The translations under genes were made by a program, and so were the position numbers. Under the pieces are notes generated by a model. It was not told the origin of the DNA. It ran no database searches and saw only the letters and a list, made by a program, of their open reading frames with translations. From assembly GCF_000472705.1 (NCBI RefSeq), contig NZ_KI421453.1, forward strand, positions 495,264 to 559,263: a DNA stretch of 64,000 bases. Direction: 5' to 3'. This DNA is from Mesorhizobium erdmanii USDA 3471. GTDB taxonomy: Bacteria; Pseudomonadota; Alphaproteobacteria; Rhizobiales; Rhizobiaceae. Within the stretch, counting starts at the first letter, position 1, and every line of letters begins with the position of its first letter. This document shows positions 35,024 through 44,161 of the stretch, piece after piece.

Positions 35024-36154
35024 ATGGCACGGCATTGGACAATCAACGGGCGTTTTCTTTCGCAGCCGACAACAGGCGTCCAGCGCTACGCGCGCGAGGT
35101 CGTCCGTTCGCTAGACGCCTTGATCGCGGAACAGGGGCCTCTCGTCCGGGGCCTCGAAGTCAAGCTCCACTGCCCGGCTGGATCCGATCAGATGCCACTC
35201 GCTTTCGTTAAACAGTCCGAGATCAGTGGCTCGAGCGGCCATGTCTGGGAACAGACGCAGCTCCCGTTGTCGCTCGATGGAAGCGGACTGCTCAGCCTCT
35301 GCAACACGGGTCCGTTGCTTTCCCGAAAGCACATCGTTTGCATCCACGATGCGAACGTCTGGAATGCGCCGCAGAGCTATTCCCGTGCTTTCAAGGGCTT
35401 CTACAGAACGTTGTTGCCATGCTTGGGCAAGACGGCATGGCGTATTTCGACCGTTTCCGATTTCTCGCTGGGCGAACTGGTTGGCCGCGGCGTCATCCCC
35501 GAGCACCGGGCTTTCGTAACCCCTAACGGTCATGAGCATGCCTTGCGATGGGTGCCTGAACACTCGGCCAAAACGCGATTGTCGGCCTCGCGGGCAACCA
35601 TCGTCATGATCGGCAGTGCCGCACCCCACAAGAATGTGGAACTGATCCTCGACATGGCTGAACGCCTTGGCGAAGCCGGGCTCAGGATCGCGATTGTCGG
35701 CATGTCGGAGTCGCGCGTTTACAGGTCGGGGGCAACCAGGGCCGAAGCCCAGAACATCCACTGGCTCGGCCGTATTTCCGATAGCGAGTTGGCTGCTCTC
35801 CTCGGGGACTCGCTATGCCTCGCTTTCCCCTCCCTCACAGAGGGCTTCGGTCTCCCCGCCCTCGAGGCGATGGCGGTCGGCTGCCCGGTCGTGGTTTCCG
35901 ACCGCGCCAGCCTGCCTGAAGTCTGCGGAAACGCTGCGCTGTTTGCGCCTCCCGACAACCCGGAGGCATGGTTCGACCGTTTCATGCAGCTTCGCAATTC
36001 CGAGGCGCTACGGAAGCAGATGATAGCCAAGGGAGAGGCGAGAGCCTCGGCATATACTTGGAAGGCGACAGCCTTGCGCTATCTCGAGGCGATGGCCGAG
36101 GCAGACGGCGTTGATACCGAAACGAAGGTCGTCAGGGCTCGGGAGCTCACATGA
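35024..36154 (+). CDS. GT4-family glycosyltransferase (paralogue of the divergent neighbour)
   Basis: 376 residues from ATG 35024, seven bases after AAAGGGG; the frame is open upstream but non-conserved. It starts ARHWTINGRF and TGVQRYAREVVRSLDALIAEQGPL, closely resembling the gene at 33598-34845. The GT4 donor signature is FPSLTEGFGLPALEAM near residue 270. It probably transfers mannose or a similar sugar from GDP- or UDP-linked donors in repeat-unit assembly. The 3' end overlaps that of the convergent GT4 gene by eight bases. Confidence 0.87.
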   Translation: MARHWTINGRFLSQPTTGVQRYAREVVRSLDALIAEQGPLVRGLEVKLHCPAGSDQMPLAFVKQSEISGSSGHVWEQTQLPLSLDGSGLLSLCNTGPLLSRKHIVCIHDANVWNAPQSYSRAFKGFYRTLLPCLGKTAWRISTVSDFSLGELVGRGVIPEHRAFVTPNGHEHALRWVPEHSAKTRLSASRATIVMIGSAAPHKNVELILDMAERLGEAGLRIAIVGMSESRVYRSGATRAEAQNIHWLGRISDSELAALLGDSLCLAFPSLTEGFGLPALEAMAVGCPVVVSDRASLPEVCGNAALFAPPDNPEAWFDRFMQLRNSEALRKQMIAKGEARASAYTWKATALRYLEAMAEADGVDTETKVVRARELT

Positions 36155-37379
36155 TCTCGTGAAGAGCCTGGACCGCGCCGAGCGATTCCAGGATCGCGCG
36201 GTCGAAGTTTTCTTCGGAAAAGCGCCTCGCATTGCTGGCGCAGGCGCGCGGTGTGATGGCATGGCTGTTTTCTTCGAACAGGTCGACCGCATCCTTGAGA
36301 TGATCGACGGTTTGAGCCTTGAACAATACCCCTGTCGGTTCGGGCGATGACTCAAGGCGCCGCACAATGTCGACCGCCCCACCGCGGCCGAAAGCGATCA
36401 GCGGCGTTCCGCAGGCCTGCGCCTCCGCCAGCGCTATGCCAAAATCCTCGCAGCCCGCAAAGACCATCGCCTTTGCCCGTGCCAGGGTCTCCACGTAATC
36501 TTGCCGGGGCAGATAGCCCGAGAAGGTGACATTCGGACCGGCAAGCGCCCGCAGGCTGGCTGATTGCTGCCCTTCGCCAACGATTACCAGCCGCCGGGAT
36601 GGCATCTCGTTGAAGGCGCGGATGACAAGGTCGGTGCGCTTGTACGGTGCCAAGAAGGATGCAGAGACATAGTAGTCATCCTTGTCCCCCACACAGGGCA
36701 GTTCTCCGAGCGCAACCGGCGGAAAGACGACGCGCGCCTCGCGCCCATAAATGTGCTGGATGCGGGAGCGAACATAGTTCGAATTCGCCAGCATCAGGTC
36801 CGGACCATGCGCGGTCCTGGTATCCCACGTCCTCAGCCGGTGCAGCATATACCGATAAAGCATTCCCTTCGGGCCAAAACCCAGCTTTCCCTGTTGAAGG
36901 TAGGAGAACTGCTCATCCCAGGCATAGCGGACGGGGCTGTGCACATAACATAGATGCGGCTGATCCGGCCTGGTGATCACACCGCGCGAAAACGCGGCCG
37001 AAGACGAGATCACCGCGTCGTAACCCGTCACGTCGAACTGCTCGATCAGGAAGGGACAAAAGAAGAAGAGAGACCGGTAGAATTTCCGCACCATAGGGAT
37101 CCGGTTGGCCGCCGACGTATGGAATTCCACGTCCCGGAAATATTGCTCCTTGATCTCCGCCGGCAGGAAATCGAAAAGCGTAAAGACTTCCGAATTCGGA
37201 AATTGCTTGCAGATCTGCGCAAGGACCCGCTCGCCTCCCCGGAAATTCGGGCACCAGTCGTGAACGACCGCTATTCTTGCATATTTGTCGACACCAACCC
37301 CGGGGGTGGCCGGCAACGTCTCGATTGGCACGTTGACCTTGGCTGCGATTGCCAGGTCGGAAGAGCGTTCGTGGAGCAT
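36147..37379 (-). CDS. GT4-family glycosyltransferase (mannosyltransferase-like)
   Basis: 410 residues from ATG 37379 behind AAGGGGGAA. Residues 35-60 (IAVVHDWCPNFRGGERVL) and the segment YVHSPVRYAWDEQFSYLQ are typical of a GT4 subgroup found in EPS loci. The donor side has YYVSASFLAPYKRTDLVI, RLVIVGEGQQSASLR and FAGCEDFGIALAEAQACG. The enzyme is soluble or peripheral at the inner membrane. It is more distant from the two other GT4 genes here than they are from each other. Confidence 0.86.
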   Translation of the reverse strand: MLHERSSDLAIAAKVNVPIETLPATPGVGVDKYARIAVVHDWCPNFRGGERVLAQICKQFPNSEVFTLFDFLPAEIKEQYFRDVEFHTSAANRIPMVRKFYRSLFFFCPFLIEQFDVTGYDAVISSSAAFSRGVITRPDQPHLCYVHSPVRYAWDEQFSYLQQGKLGFGPKGMLYRYMLHRLRTWDTRTAHGPDLMLANSNYVRSRIQHIYGREARVVFPPVALGELPCVGDKDDYYVSASFLAPYKRTDLVIRAFNEMPSRRLVIVGEGQQSASLRALAGPNVTFSGYLPRQDYVETLARAKAMVFAGCEDFGIALAEAQACGTPLIAFGRGGAVDIVRRLESSPEPTGVLFKAQTVDHLKDAVDLFEENSHAITPRACASNARRFSEENFDRAILESLGAVQALHEIM

Positions 37380-37638
37380 GGTTCCCCCTTGCCCGCAGGC
37401 CAGCAATCCCCATTCCCGGCAGTCTCCTTTTCAAGTCATGGCTCCTGCAAGTTGTCCGATCGGTTACAGACAGCTCCGGGAGCGGGCGGGCCTAATACTT
37501 ATGGTTGTGGGACTTTCCCCGGAATACTCCAAAAGCCTGTGTTCCGAGGTAGACCAGGCTTCTCACTACCCTTTTATGCAGGCTGTCCTGCTCTGCTCGC
37601 TGTTCTAGGGTTGGCTGGCAGCGAAGCATGGACCTGGC

Positions 37639-38511
37639 ATGAAACTCGCAGTGATCATCCCGACCCTTGGCCGCAGCGAACAGGTCGCGCGCCTGCTTCG
37701 GCATTTGGGTGGCCAGACGAGACTTCCCGATGAGGTCATATTGTCGGCACCGGACGCCACACATGTCGAACTGCCGGAGGGCTGTCCATTCCCCGTGTCT
37801 CTCGTTTTCGGCCCGAAGGGGCTGGCTGCCCAGCGGAACACGGCTCTGATCCCTTCCCTGGGGCGTTTCCAGATCATCACGTTCTTCGACGATGATTTCG
37901 TCCCATCCGCCGAGTACCTCAAGCAGGTCGAAGAAGCATTCATCGCAAATGGCGGATGGGCGGTGGTGATGGGCAGGGTCGTCAGGGACGGGGCCACCAA
38001 TGCTGGCCTCACTTGGGAAGATGCCGAAGCCGCCCTGCGAGAAGCCGAGGGCAAGAGGAGTGACCTGCCGTCGGTGGTCGACCATGTCGGTGCATACGGA
38101 TGCAACATGTCCCTCCGTTCCTCGCTTGTGGGCGATTTGCGCTTCGACGAGCGGCTTGTCCTGTATGGCTGGCAGGAAGACATCGACTTCACCAGCCGAA
38201 TGAGATCCAAAGGTCGCGTGGTCAGCGTGACGTCGATCACGGGAGTCCATCTCGGCATCAAGACGGGGCGCGTCAGCGGAGAGCGGTTCGGCTACTCCCA
38301 GGTCGCGAATGCTATCTATCTGATCAGGAAGGGTTCCGTGCCGGCCTCTTTCGCGCTTCCCCTTATGCTCAGGAATATCGCCGCTAACCTGGCGAAGAGC
38401 TTGTGGCCCGAGCCGTATGTTGACCGACGAGGCAGGCTCAGGGGCAACCTGCGCGCGATCCTGCACGTCGCCATCGGACGAATCGAACCCGAGTACATCT
38501 TGAAAATCTGA
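37639..38511 (+). CDS. GT2-family glycosyltransferase (ExoM-like)
   Basis: 290 residues. Starts MKLAVIIPTLGRSEQVARLL, with the metal site TFFDDDFVPSAEYL and a late VLYGWQEDIDFTSRMRSKG, which gives the ED catalytic pair of GT2 enzymes. The order resembles rhizobial ExoM-type transferases. Its stop overlaps the start of the export-protein gene by one base (TGATG), so the two are translationally coupled. Confidence 0.86.
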   Translation: MKLAVIIPTLGRSEQVARLLRHLGGQTRLPDEVILSAPDATHVELPEGCPFPVSLVFGPKGLAAQRNTALIPSLGRFQIITFFDDDFVPSAEYLKQVEEAFIANGGWAVVMGRVVRDGATNAGLTWEDAEAALREAEGKRSDLPSVVDHVGAYGCNMSLRSSLVGDLRFDERLVLYGWQEDIDFTSRMRSKGRVVSVTSITGVHLGIKTGRVSGERFGYSQVANAIYLIRKGSVPASFALPLMLRNIAANLAKSLWPEPYVDRRGRLRGNLRAILHVAIGRIEPEYILKI

Positions 38512-39836
38512 TGACGGGGAAGACAATGCGCAAATGGTTATTGACGATGGCGTCTGCTTCACTCGCTGCGGCGGTCGCCTGCCCGTTGCCTTCGGTGGCC
38601 GCCGAGTATCTCCTCGGACCTCAGGACAAGGTCAGGCTCAAGGTTTATGAATGGCGCGCCTCACGTGATGTGATTTTCGAATGGACGGCTCTCAACGACG
38701 CTTTCGTTGTTGGTGCCGACGGCACGCTCTTCCTTCCGTTTGTCGGCCAGATACGTGCGCAGGGCACCGCTCCTGGCGATCTCGCCCGCGCGATTGGCGA
38801 TCGCTTGATGCAGAACATGGGTCTCGGCCGCCAGCCGGACGTCGCCGTCGAGATCGTACAGTACAGACCGTTTTACATCGTCGGCAACGTCAAGCAGCCC
38901 GGCGAGTTTCCTTATCGGCCCGCACTGACCGTGCTGCAGGCGGTGGGGATCGCGGGTGGCTTGCCGATTCGCGAGGACGACATATCGAGGCTCGGGCGGG
39001 AAGTCATCTCGGGCCAGGGCGACGTGGGACTACTGGCGCTGAGCAATGTCGGCCTTCTCGCCCGCAAGGCGCGCCTGGAAGCCGAACTGGCCGCCAGCGA
39101 TGATATCTCTTTCCCTGCGGAATTGAAGGATAGGGCTTCGAACCAAACAATCTCTTTGGCGATGGACCAGGAGCGCAAGATCTTTGCCATCCGCAAGGAC
39201 GCGCTGACGACACAACTCCGTTCGCTCCACGAACTCAGGGAGTTCCTTGAAAAGGAACTGGACTCGCTCGGACAGCAACTGACATTCCACGACAAGCAGA
39301 TCGAGCTCATACAGAAGGAGCTGGAGGGTGTTTCGACCCTTGTCCAGAAGGGACTGGCGGCTGCACCGCGTGAACTTTCTCTGGAGGGGACAGTCGCCCA
39401 GATGCAGGGAGAGAGATTGGCTGCCGAGACCTCACTCTTGCGGGTGAGGCAGGAGATCAGCAAGACCGACATCGAGATTCTCGACCTCAGCAACCGTCGC
39501 GCAAGTGAAGTCGCTGAAAGTTTACGGGAAACCCAGCTGCAGCTCAATGAAGTTACCAGCAAAGCCGATACCGCGGTGCAGCTACTCCACGAAACCGAGG
39601 TGACAGCCCCTGCCCTGCTCGCCCTCAGGAAACGCGCCGAAAGCGCCAAGCCAATCTTTAAGATCGTTAGGACGACGGATAGTGGCGCGGCGGAACTCAC
39701 GGCCGAGGAGACGACACCTGTCGAACCCGGCGATACAGTGAAGGTCGAGATCCCGCCACCGGAGGCAGATTTGGCCACCCTGCCGGCAAGCGGTAGCCTT
39801 CAGGCCGAAACGATCCCAATTCAGGGTATCAATTGA
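38511..39836 (+). CDS. polysaccharide export outer-membrane protein (ExoF/Wza-like)
   Basis: 441 residues with a signal peptide (RKWLLTMASASLAAAVACPLPSVAA) and no clear lipobox. Residues 33-130 are the polysaccharide export domain (YLLGPQDKVRLKVYEW, FLPFVGQIRAQG), followed by an SLBB-type segment (FYIVGNVKQPGEFPYRP). Residues 200-360 are a long charged helical stretch likely to form a coiled coil, as in ExoF-type proteins rather than short Wza. It would form the periplasmic and outer-membrane part of the export channel with the ExoP-like protein at 41377. Confidence 0.88.
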   Translation: MTGKTMRKWLLTMASASLAAAVACPLPSVAAEYLLGPQDKVRLKVYEWRASRDVIFEWTALNDAFVVGADGTLFLPFVGQIRAQGTAPGDLARAIGDRLMQNMGLGRQPDVAVEIVQYRPFYIVGNVKQPGEFPYRPALTVLQAVGIAGGLPIREDDISRLGREVISGQGDVGLLALSNVGLLARKARLEAELAASDDISFPAELKDRASNQTISLAMDQERKIFAIRKDALTTQLRSLHELREFLEKELDSLGQQLTFHDKQIELIQKELEGVSTLVQKGLAAAPRELSLEGTVAQMQGERLAAETSLLRVRQEISKTDIEILDLSNRRASEVAESLRETQLQLNEVTSKADTAVQLLHETEVTAPALLALRKRAESAKPIFKIVRTTDSGAAELTAEETTPVEPGDTVKVEIPPPEADLATLPASGSLQAETIPIQGIN

Positions 39837-40146
39837 TCAAGTCTATACTTCCGGGACGCTCACCTAGTTCGCTGATCTATCACGCATCGAAAATCGAAGT
39901 GCCCGATGGCTTTCGATATTGGCATGATCGGCATTGGCTTTAGGCGCCGAAATCGCGATCGCGGAAGACTCCAGGAAAGGCGAAGAACACCCGGAACGCC
40001 GAGACAAAGCGCGACGGCGTAAACGGGCCATCCACGCAGTGCTTCGGGCACTTGCCTTGCCCTTCGAGGCCGCATATCAGTGAGCGCCCTGGACCCTCAG
40101 GCCCGGACAAAACCTTCCTGCCGCAGTGAGTTGATCCGTCCTGCGG
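39837..40146. other. intergenic region, nothing identified
   Basis: 310 bases between the export-protein gene and the small membrane-protein gene. A 49-codon TTG frame is open here but lacks a ribosome site and recognisable features. No hairpin with a T-run was seen. Confidence 0.4.
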
Positions 40147-40158
40147 GTGCCACTGGAG

Positions 40159-40401
40159 ATGTCGGTGCTCATGACTATAATCGCCGTGTCGGCTGCAGGC
40201 GTTCTGATGGGGCTGCGGTTCAAGGTTGCAGCCCTTATCGCGGCGACAGCTTTGCTTGTGGTTGGAAGCTTTGCCTGGAATGGCTTTGGATTGCCGGGCC
40301 ATGTGACCGTCGGCAAATTCCTGATCCTGGTATTCATATTGGCTTGTGCGTATATCGTCGGCCTGTCCCTGTCCGTCCGCTGGAAGCGAAAAGCAGAGTG
40401 A
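40159..40401 (+). CDS. small membrane protein, about 80 aa
   Basis: Start uncertain among GTG 40147, ATG 40159 and ATG 40168; a GGAG at 40155-40158 favours the last. The product has three hydrophobic segments (MTIIAVSAAGVLMGL, VAALIAATALLVVGSFAW, FLILVFILACAYIVGLSL) and a basic C-terminus (RWKRKAE). No family is recognised. It lies convergent to and 12 bases from the ExoY-like gene, inside the export and assembly block, so a role in EPS assembly is possible but unproven. Confidence 0.55.
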   Translation: MSVLMTIIAVSAAGVLMGLRFKVAALIAATALLVVGSFAWNGFGLPGHVTVGKFLILVFILACAYIVGLSLSVRWKRKAE

Positions 40402-40413
40402 CACATCAGGTCG

Positions 40414-41208
40414 TCAGGAGGCTCTGTCGAAGCGCATCACTGCGAAGATGGTCCTGAACAGGATCGCGATGTCGAACCAGACCGACCAGTTCCGAACGTA
40501 CTGGCTGTCCAGCGCAACGCGGTTAGCATAGTCCATGCTGCTTCTTCCGCTCACCTGCCAGAGACCGGTCAGTCCCGGCCTCGTGCGAAGATACTCCCCT
40601 ACGTGGTCGCCGTAACGCAAAAGTTCTTCCTTGACGATGGGCCTTGGCCCTACACAACTCATGTCGCCGCGAATGATGTTGTAGAGTTGGGGTAGCTCAT
40701 CGAGGCTCGATTTTCGGAGCATGCGCCCGAGGAATGTAACGCGAGGGTCGTTCCTGATCTTGTGGGTCTTCTCCCACTCCATTCTGATGTTAGGATTGGC
40801 TTCGAGATAGGATTTCAGAACGTCCTCCGAATTGGCGACCATCGAGCGGAACTTGTAGCAACTGAACGGCTTTCCGCCGAAGCCGACCCGGCTGTGTGAG
40901 AACACCGCGGGGCCTCCTGCCGTCATCTTGATTAGCAGAGCAACGACGATCATCACGGGCGCGGCCATCACAAGCGCCGTGGTTGCTATGATCAAATCCA
41001 GGATTCGCTTCAGGAGACCTCCCACGGGAGGATTCTTCGAGCCTGTCCCGATGGCGGGCGACAGATCGGTCAATACAGCCCCGCCACTGTCATGGTCGGA
41101 AGCAGAAACAACATGCAGGACAGTTCGGCTGTCGATCGCTACCGGCACCGAGGGCTGACGCCAAATCGGGGGCGTGTGATGTTGCTGGTTCTCGAAGGCG
41201 TTTGTCAT
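40414..41208 (-). CDS. undecaprenyl-phosphate sugar phosphotransferase (ExoY/PssA-like)
   Basis: 264 residues. One membrane segment (LDLIIATTALVMAAPVMIVVA) is followed by the catalytic domain of bacterial sugar transferases: SRVGFGGKPFSCYKFRSMV, LRKSSLDELPQLYNIIRGD, SCVGPRPIVKEEL, RPGLTGLWQVSGRS. The lack of extra N-terminal membrane segments makes it ExoY-type. It starts each repeat unit by moving galactose- or glucose-1-phosphate to undecaprenyl phosphate in the inner membrane. It is downstream of the ExoP-like gene on the same strand, after 168 non-coding bases. Confidence 0.92.
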   Translation of the reverse strand: MTNAFENQQHHTPPIWRQPSVPVAIDSRTVLHVVSASDHDSGGAVLTDLSPAIGTGSKNPPVGGLLKRILDLIIATTALVMAAPVMIVVALLIKMTAGGPAVFSHSRVGFGGKPFSCYKFRSMVANSEDVLKSYLEANPNIRMEWEKTHKIRNDPRVTFLGRMLRKSSLDELPQLYNIIRGDMSCVGPRPIVKEELLRYGDHVGEYLRTRPGLTGLWQVSGRSSMDYANRVALDSQYVRNWSVWFDIAILFRTIFAVMRFDRAS

Positions 41209-41376
41209 GATGATGGTTGTTTCGAACTGTTCGGCAGTGACACTTTTCCAATGTCGAGGGCTGTCGGCAAGAAAGGCAAAGGAGGTAGCGCTATACCCCT
41301 GACACTACCCCTAATCCCAAGGAATGATCCTCCAGGCCTTGCCGACTTTCCAAGGAGACGCATCTCACCTCCTTTT

Positions 41377-43233
41377 TCACGCCTTGCGGTGTTTGGATGT
41401 CATCGCCCGAGCATTCGCCAGAAGCACACCAAGCACGTGCGTCCTGCTGGCCTGCAACGTCCTGACAAGTTCCCGTAGAGTTTCTGCGTGTGTCTTGCCC
41501 CATTCGGCAACGATGACGACACCATCCAGAACGGATCCGACAACCAGTTCGTCGGCTCCCGAGGCCAGTGTCGGCAGATCGACGATGATAACCTCGTAGG
41601 CGGCAAGTTCGAAATCGGCGAGATCAAAGGCGGTGAGTTCCTGGAGGAACGCCTCCATATTGCGTGGCGCCAACAGGTTTCTGCCGTCAACCACTGAACT
41701 TGGAAGCATGTCGAACGGCCGCCCCGGAGCGCGGACGATGTTGAGTCGGGATGGATCCTGGCACTGTTTGTCGTATGCAACCGAACGGCCGAGCAGCCGC
41801 ATGGTCGTCGCCGACCGACGAACATCGGCGTCGATCACCAACGTCTTCAGACCGGACATCGCGTATAGCGTGGCGAGATTGCTGACGACGGAACTCTTGG
41901 GGCTGTCGTCGGATACGGCGGTCAACCCAAGGAATTTGACCTGATGGTTGGTTTCCGCAAGGCTGATTTCGGTCCGTGCTCTCCTGAGGCTCTGGCTGTA
42001 TCGTGAGTAGGGGTGTCGTTTCACTTCGTCGACGTAGCCAGACTCCCTTCGCTTGTTCGTCAATGGCAACTCTCCGACGCATTCGATACCCAGGTTGTCC
42101 CTGATGTGCCGTGGCGACCTGATGGTCCAGTCGAGCGTCTGCCTTACAAATGCAACCCCAATGCCGAGAATGATGCCGGCAATCGCGGCGAAGGCGAGCA
42201 TCAGCTTCGGCCTTGGAGCGCTCGGATAAAGGGGCGCTGTCGCGGCCGTGATCACCCTTGCGTCAGCCACCGGATAAGATTGCTGGCTTACCGAATTGGT
42301 GTAGGCCTGGAGGAAGCTTTCATACATCTTCTGGTAGGTTTCGGCGGTCACCTCAAGCTCTTCAAGCGTAGGCACAGCGTTGACCCCGTCCATGGAATTC
42401 CCGTCTTCCTTTTTGACCTCGTTGCCGACGCTGTAGTCATGCCGAGAACGGAATTCCTGAGCCTTCGCCATGGCCGCGTTCATCTCGGCACGAAGCTGCT
42501 GAAGTCGCTTTTCGAGCCACGCGCCACCTTCCTTTGCCGCGTCGGCTTTGGTTTCGATCTGCTCACGCACGAAGGAATCGGCTGTAGCGTTCGCAATATT
42601 GGCTGCGCCCTCGGGGTCAACCGACGTAAAGGATATATCTATGGCGTAGGAAACGCCGACCCTGCGGATGTCGAGGCCGTTGCGGAAAATCAACATTGTG
42701 CGCCGGAACTTTTGGTAATCGGTCAGCGACGCAGTCGGTTCGGGGCTGCCTAAGCCGAAATACTCCCAGAGCTCGGTGAACCGGGCCATCTTCTGGGCCC
42801 CGAAAGCGTCAACCAGGAGTGTTTTTATCTTTCTGAATCTCTCCGGCAAGATCGGAGTCGGCGGACGGTTGAAGTTGGGGTCTGCAACGAGTTTCAACTG
42901 GTCGATGACCATCGCGGCAATCTTTTCCGATTGCATCACTGCGATCTGGCTTTCCACTTGGGCGGTATCCAATGACAGATTTACTTCTCCGCCCTCCTGC
43001 AGATGTTGCGGCAATTTCGGCTCGATCAGGATCTGCGCGCTGGCAGTAAAGACCGGGTCGGTGGTCGAATTGTAGAACCATCCTACCAAGAGAGCGGCGC
43101 CAAGGCAGGCGATGATCGTTCCGATGTAACGCCTGAAAAATCCGGTTATGTCGGAGAGGCCGATAAACTCCTGGCTGACTGAAACCGGCTGGTTCGTCGT
43201 CGAAGGCCATTGGTGGGGTAACATACGGTCCAT
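41377..43233 (-). CDS. Wzz/BY-kinase-like polysaccharide co-polymerase (ExoP-like) with degenerate Walker A
   Basis: 618 residues, ATG 43233 behind AGGAGAG. Two membrane segments (near 35-55 and 345-365) enclose a periplasmic helical domain, then a C-terminal P-loop domain. That domain keeps Walker A' (LVIDADVRRS) and Walker B (EVIIVDLPTL), but the Walker A loop reads SDDSPKSSVVSNL instead of a GxGKS/T form. The C-terminus (NARAMTSKHRKA) has no tyrosine cluster. ExoP-type proteins set chain length and link to the outer-membrane exporter, usually with tyrosine autokinase activity. Here kinase activity may be weak or lost. Confidence 0.88.
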   Translation of the reverse strand: MDRMLPHQWPSTTNQPVSVSQEFIGLSDITGFFRRYIGTIIACLGAALLVGWFYNSTTDPVFTASAQILIEPKLPQHLQEGGEVNLSLDTAQVESQIAVMQSEKIAAMVIDQLKLVADPNFNRPPTPILPERFRKIKTLLVDAFGAQKMARFTELWEYFGLGSPEPTASLTDYQKFRRTMLIFRNGLDIRRVGVSYAIDISFTSVDPEGAANIANATADSFVREQIETKADAAKEGGAWLEKRLQQLRAEMNAAMAKAQEFRSRHDYSVGNEVKKEDGNSMDGVNAVPTLEELEVTAETYQKMYESFLQAYTNSVSQQSYPVADARVITAATAPLYPSAPRPKLMLAFAAIAGIILGIGVAFVRQTLDWTIRSPRHIRDNLGIECVGELPLTNKRRESGYVDEVKRHPYSRYSQSLRRARTEISLAETNHQVKFLGLTAVSDDSPKSSVVSNLATLYAMSGLKTLVIDADVRRSATTMRLLGRSVAYDKQCQDPSRLNIVRAPGRPFDMLPSSVVDGRNLLAPRNMEAFLQELTAFDLADFELAAYEVIIVDLPTLASGADELVVGSVLDGVVIVAEWGKTHAETLRELVRTLQASRTHVLGVLLANARAMTSKHRKA

Positions 43234-43407
43234 TCAAACTCTCCTGCAGGCGTGCTGGAAATTCCAGCGCACGCGCCGTCCTGACGCAGGCGGTGCATGG
43301 TGTCCGGCCGATGTCTGCATTGAAAGCTGAGGCCCCGCGATCCCAGGTTGCCGCAGAAGATTACGTCGGCGGTACGAAAGGTAAACGCCACCAATCGGCG
43401 TATGGTG

Positions 43408-43743
43408 CTACGCCCTATTGGAAGGCAGAATGCGCTGCAGTTCCGCTCGCATTCTATTGAGAAATGACATCTGCTGATCCAGCGAGACCTGACGTCTGTG
43501 GTCGAATATCAAGCTGCGCGTGAGGGTATCGATCTTCGCGGACATGATTTCGGGGTTGTCGCCGTTCTCCATCGCCTCGAGAGAGAAAGCGGCGCAATCC
43601 GTCATCGCATTCCCAAATGGATGGAGTTGGGTCGATTCCTTCTCGATTTCCAATTGAATGCCTTGGAGAAGGACAACCAGGCGTCCGAAACGCTTTTCAT
43701 CGACAGCTTCGCGGGATGAATATCTAGATGCGGCGAACAGCAT
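43408..43743 (-). CDS. hypothetical protein, 111 aa
   Basis: An open frame whose product (MLFAASRYSSREAVDEKRFGRLVVLLQGIQLEIEKE..., ending QQMSFLNRMRAELQRILPSNRA) is strongly helical with regular heptad-like spacing and no signal or membrane segment. The ribosome site is poor. No family is recognised. It is upstream of the ExoP-like gene on the same strand with 174 bases between. Confidence 0.5.
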   Translation of the reverse strand: MLFAASRYSSREAVDEKRFGRLVVLLQGIQLEIEKESTQLHPFGNAMTDCAAFSLEAMENGDNPEIMSAKIDTLTRSLIFDHRRQVSLDQQMSFLNRMRAELQRILPSNRA

Positions 43744-43967
43744 CTTGCAGCCAATCCTTGGATATCAGCGCCCGGATAGGACGCACGTTCCAGAATACAA
43801 AACCTCCTCGCCTGGACGAGACATCCTTTCGGCCGTCGACTGGCATCTCCCATTGGATGAGGGGTGCGTAGCTGGGCGTCGAGGCTACCCGAATTCATTA
43901 CGAGGCCGGTGCCGGACAGCGTGCTAAGACTTCCTTGATTTCGAAACGCAATTTCGCCGAGCGTGAC

Positions 43968-44159
43968 GTGCCCCTGAACAAAGTCGGCCGAGCCAGGCCG
44001 ACTACATTCGCGTTCGAAACCAGTGCTGTCATAAAGGCTACCGGCTCACTGTCACCGGTCATGACTTCCGCAGCGAGATTTTCAATGCTCTCACTCCGCT
44101 GCTGCGTCGAAATCCAGAGGGTGGGAGCTTACAACCGGGCATTCCGAGACGAGGTTTGA
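43968..44159 (+). pseudogene. phosphomannomutase remnant with two internal deletions
   Basis: The translation starts VPLNKVGRARPTTFAFETSAVIKATG, matching the first 26 residues of the intact phosphomannomutase at 9973-11481. A frame change then gives VTGHDFRS, matching IVTGHDFRS at its residues 68-76, joined directly to EIFNALTPLLRR, which matches its last 25 residues (EMFEAVDVVLRR). A further shift gives VGAYNRAF for VGAYNQTF, and the ancestral stop has become CGA. About 50 and 380 codons have been deleted at these joints. It directly precedes the ManC fusion gene, so it was once the middle gene of a GDP-mannose operon. Confidence 0.85.
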
Positions 44160-44161
44160 GC

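Noticed and set aside
39932..40081. TTG-started 49-codon frame after the export-protein gene
   Set aside because: No ribosome site, rare start codon and Arg-rich composition typical of non-coding high-GC DNA.
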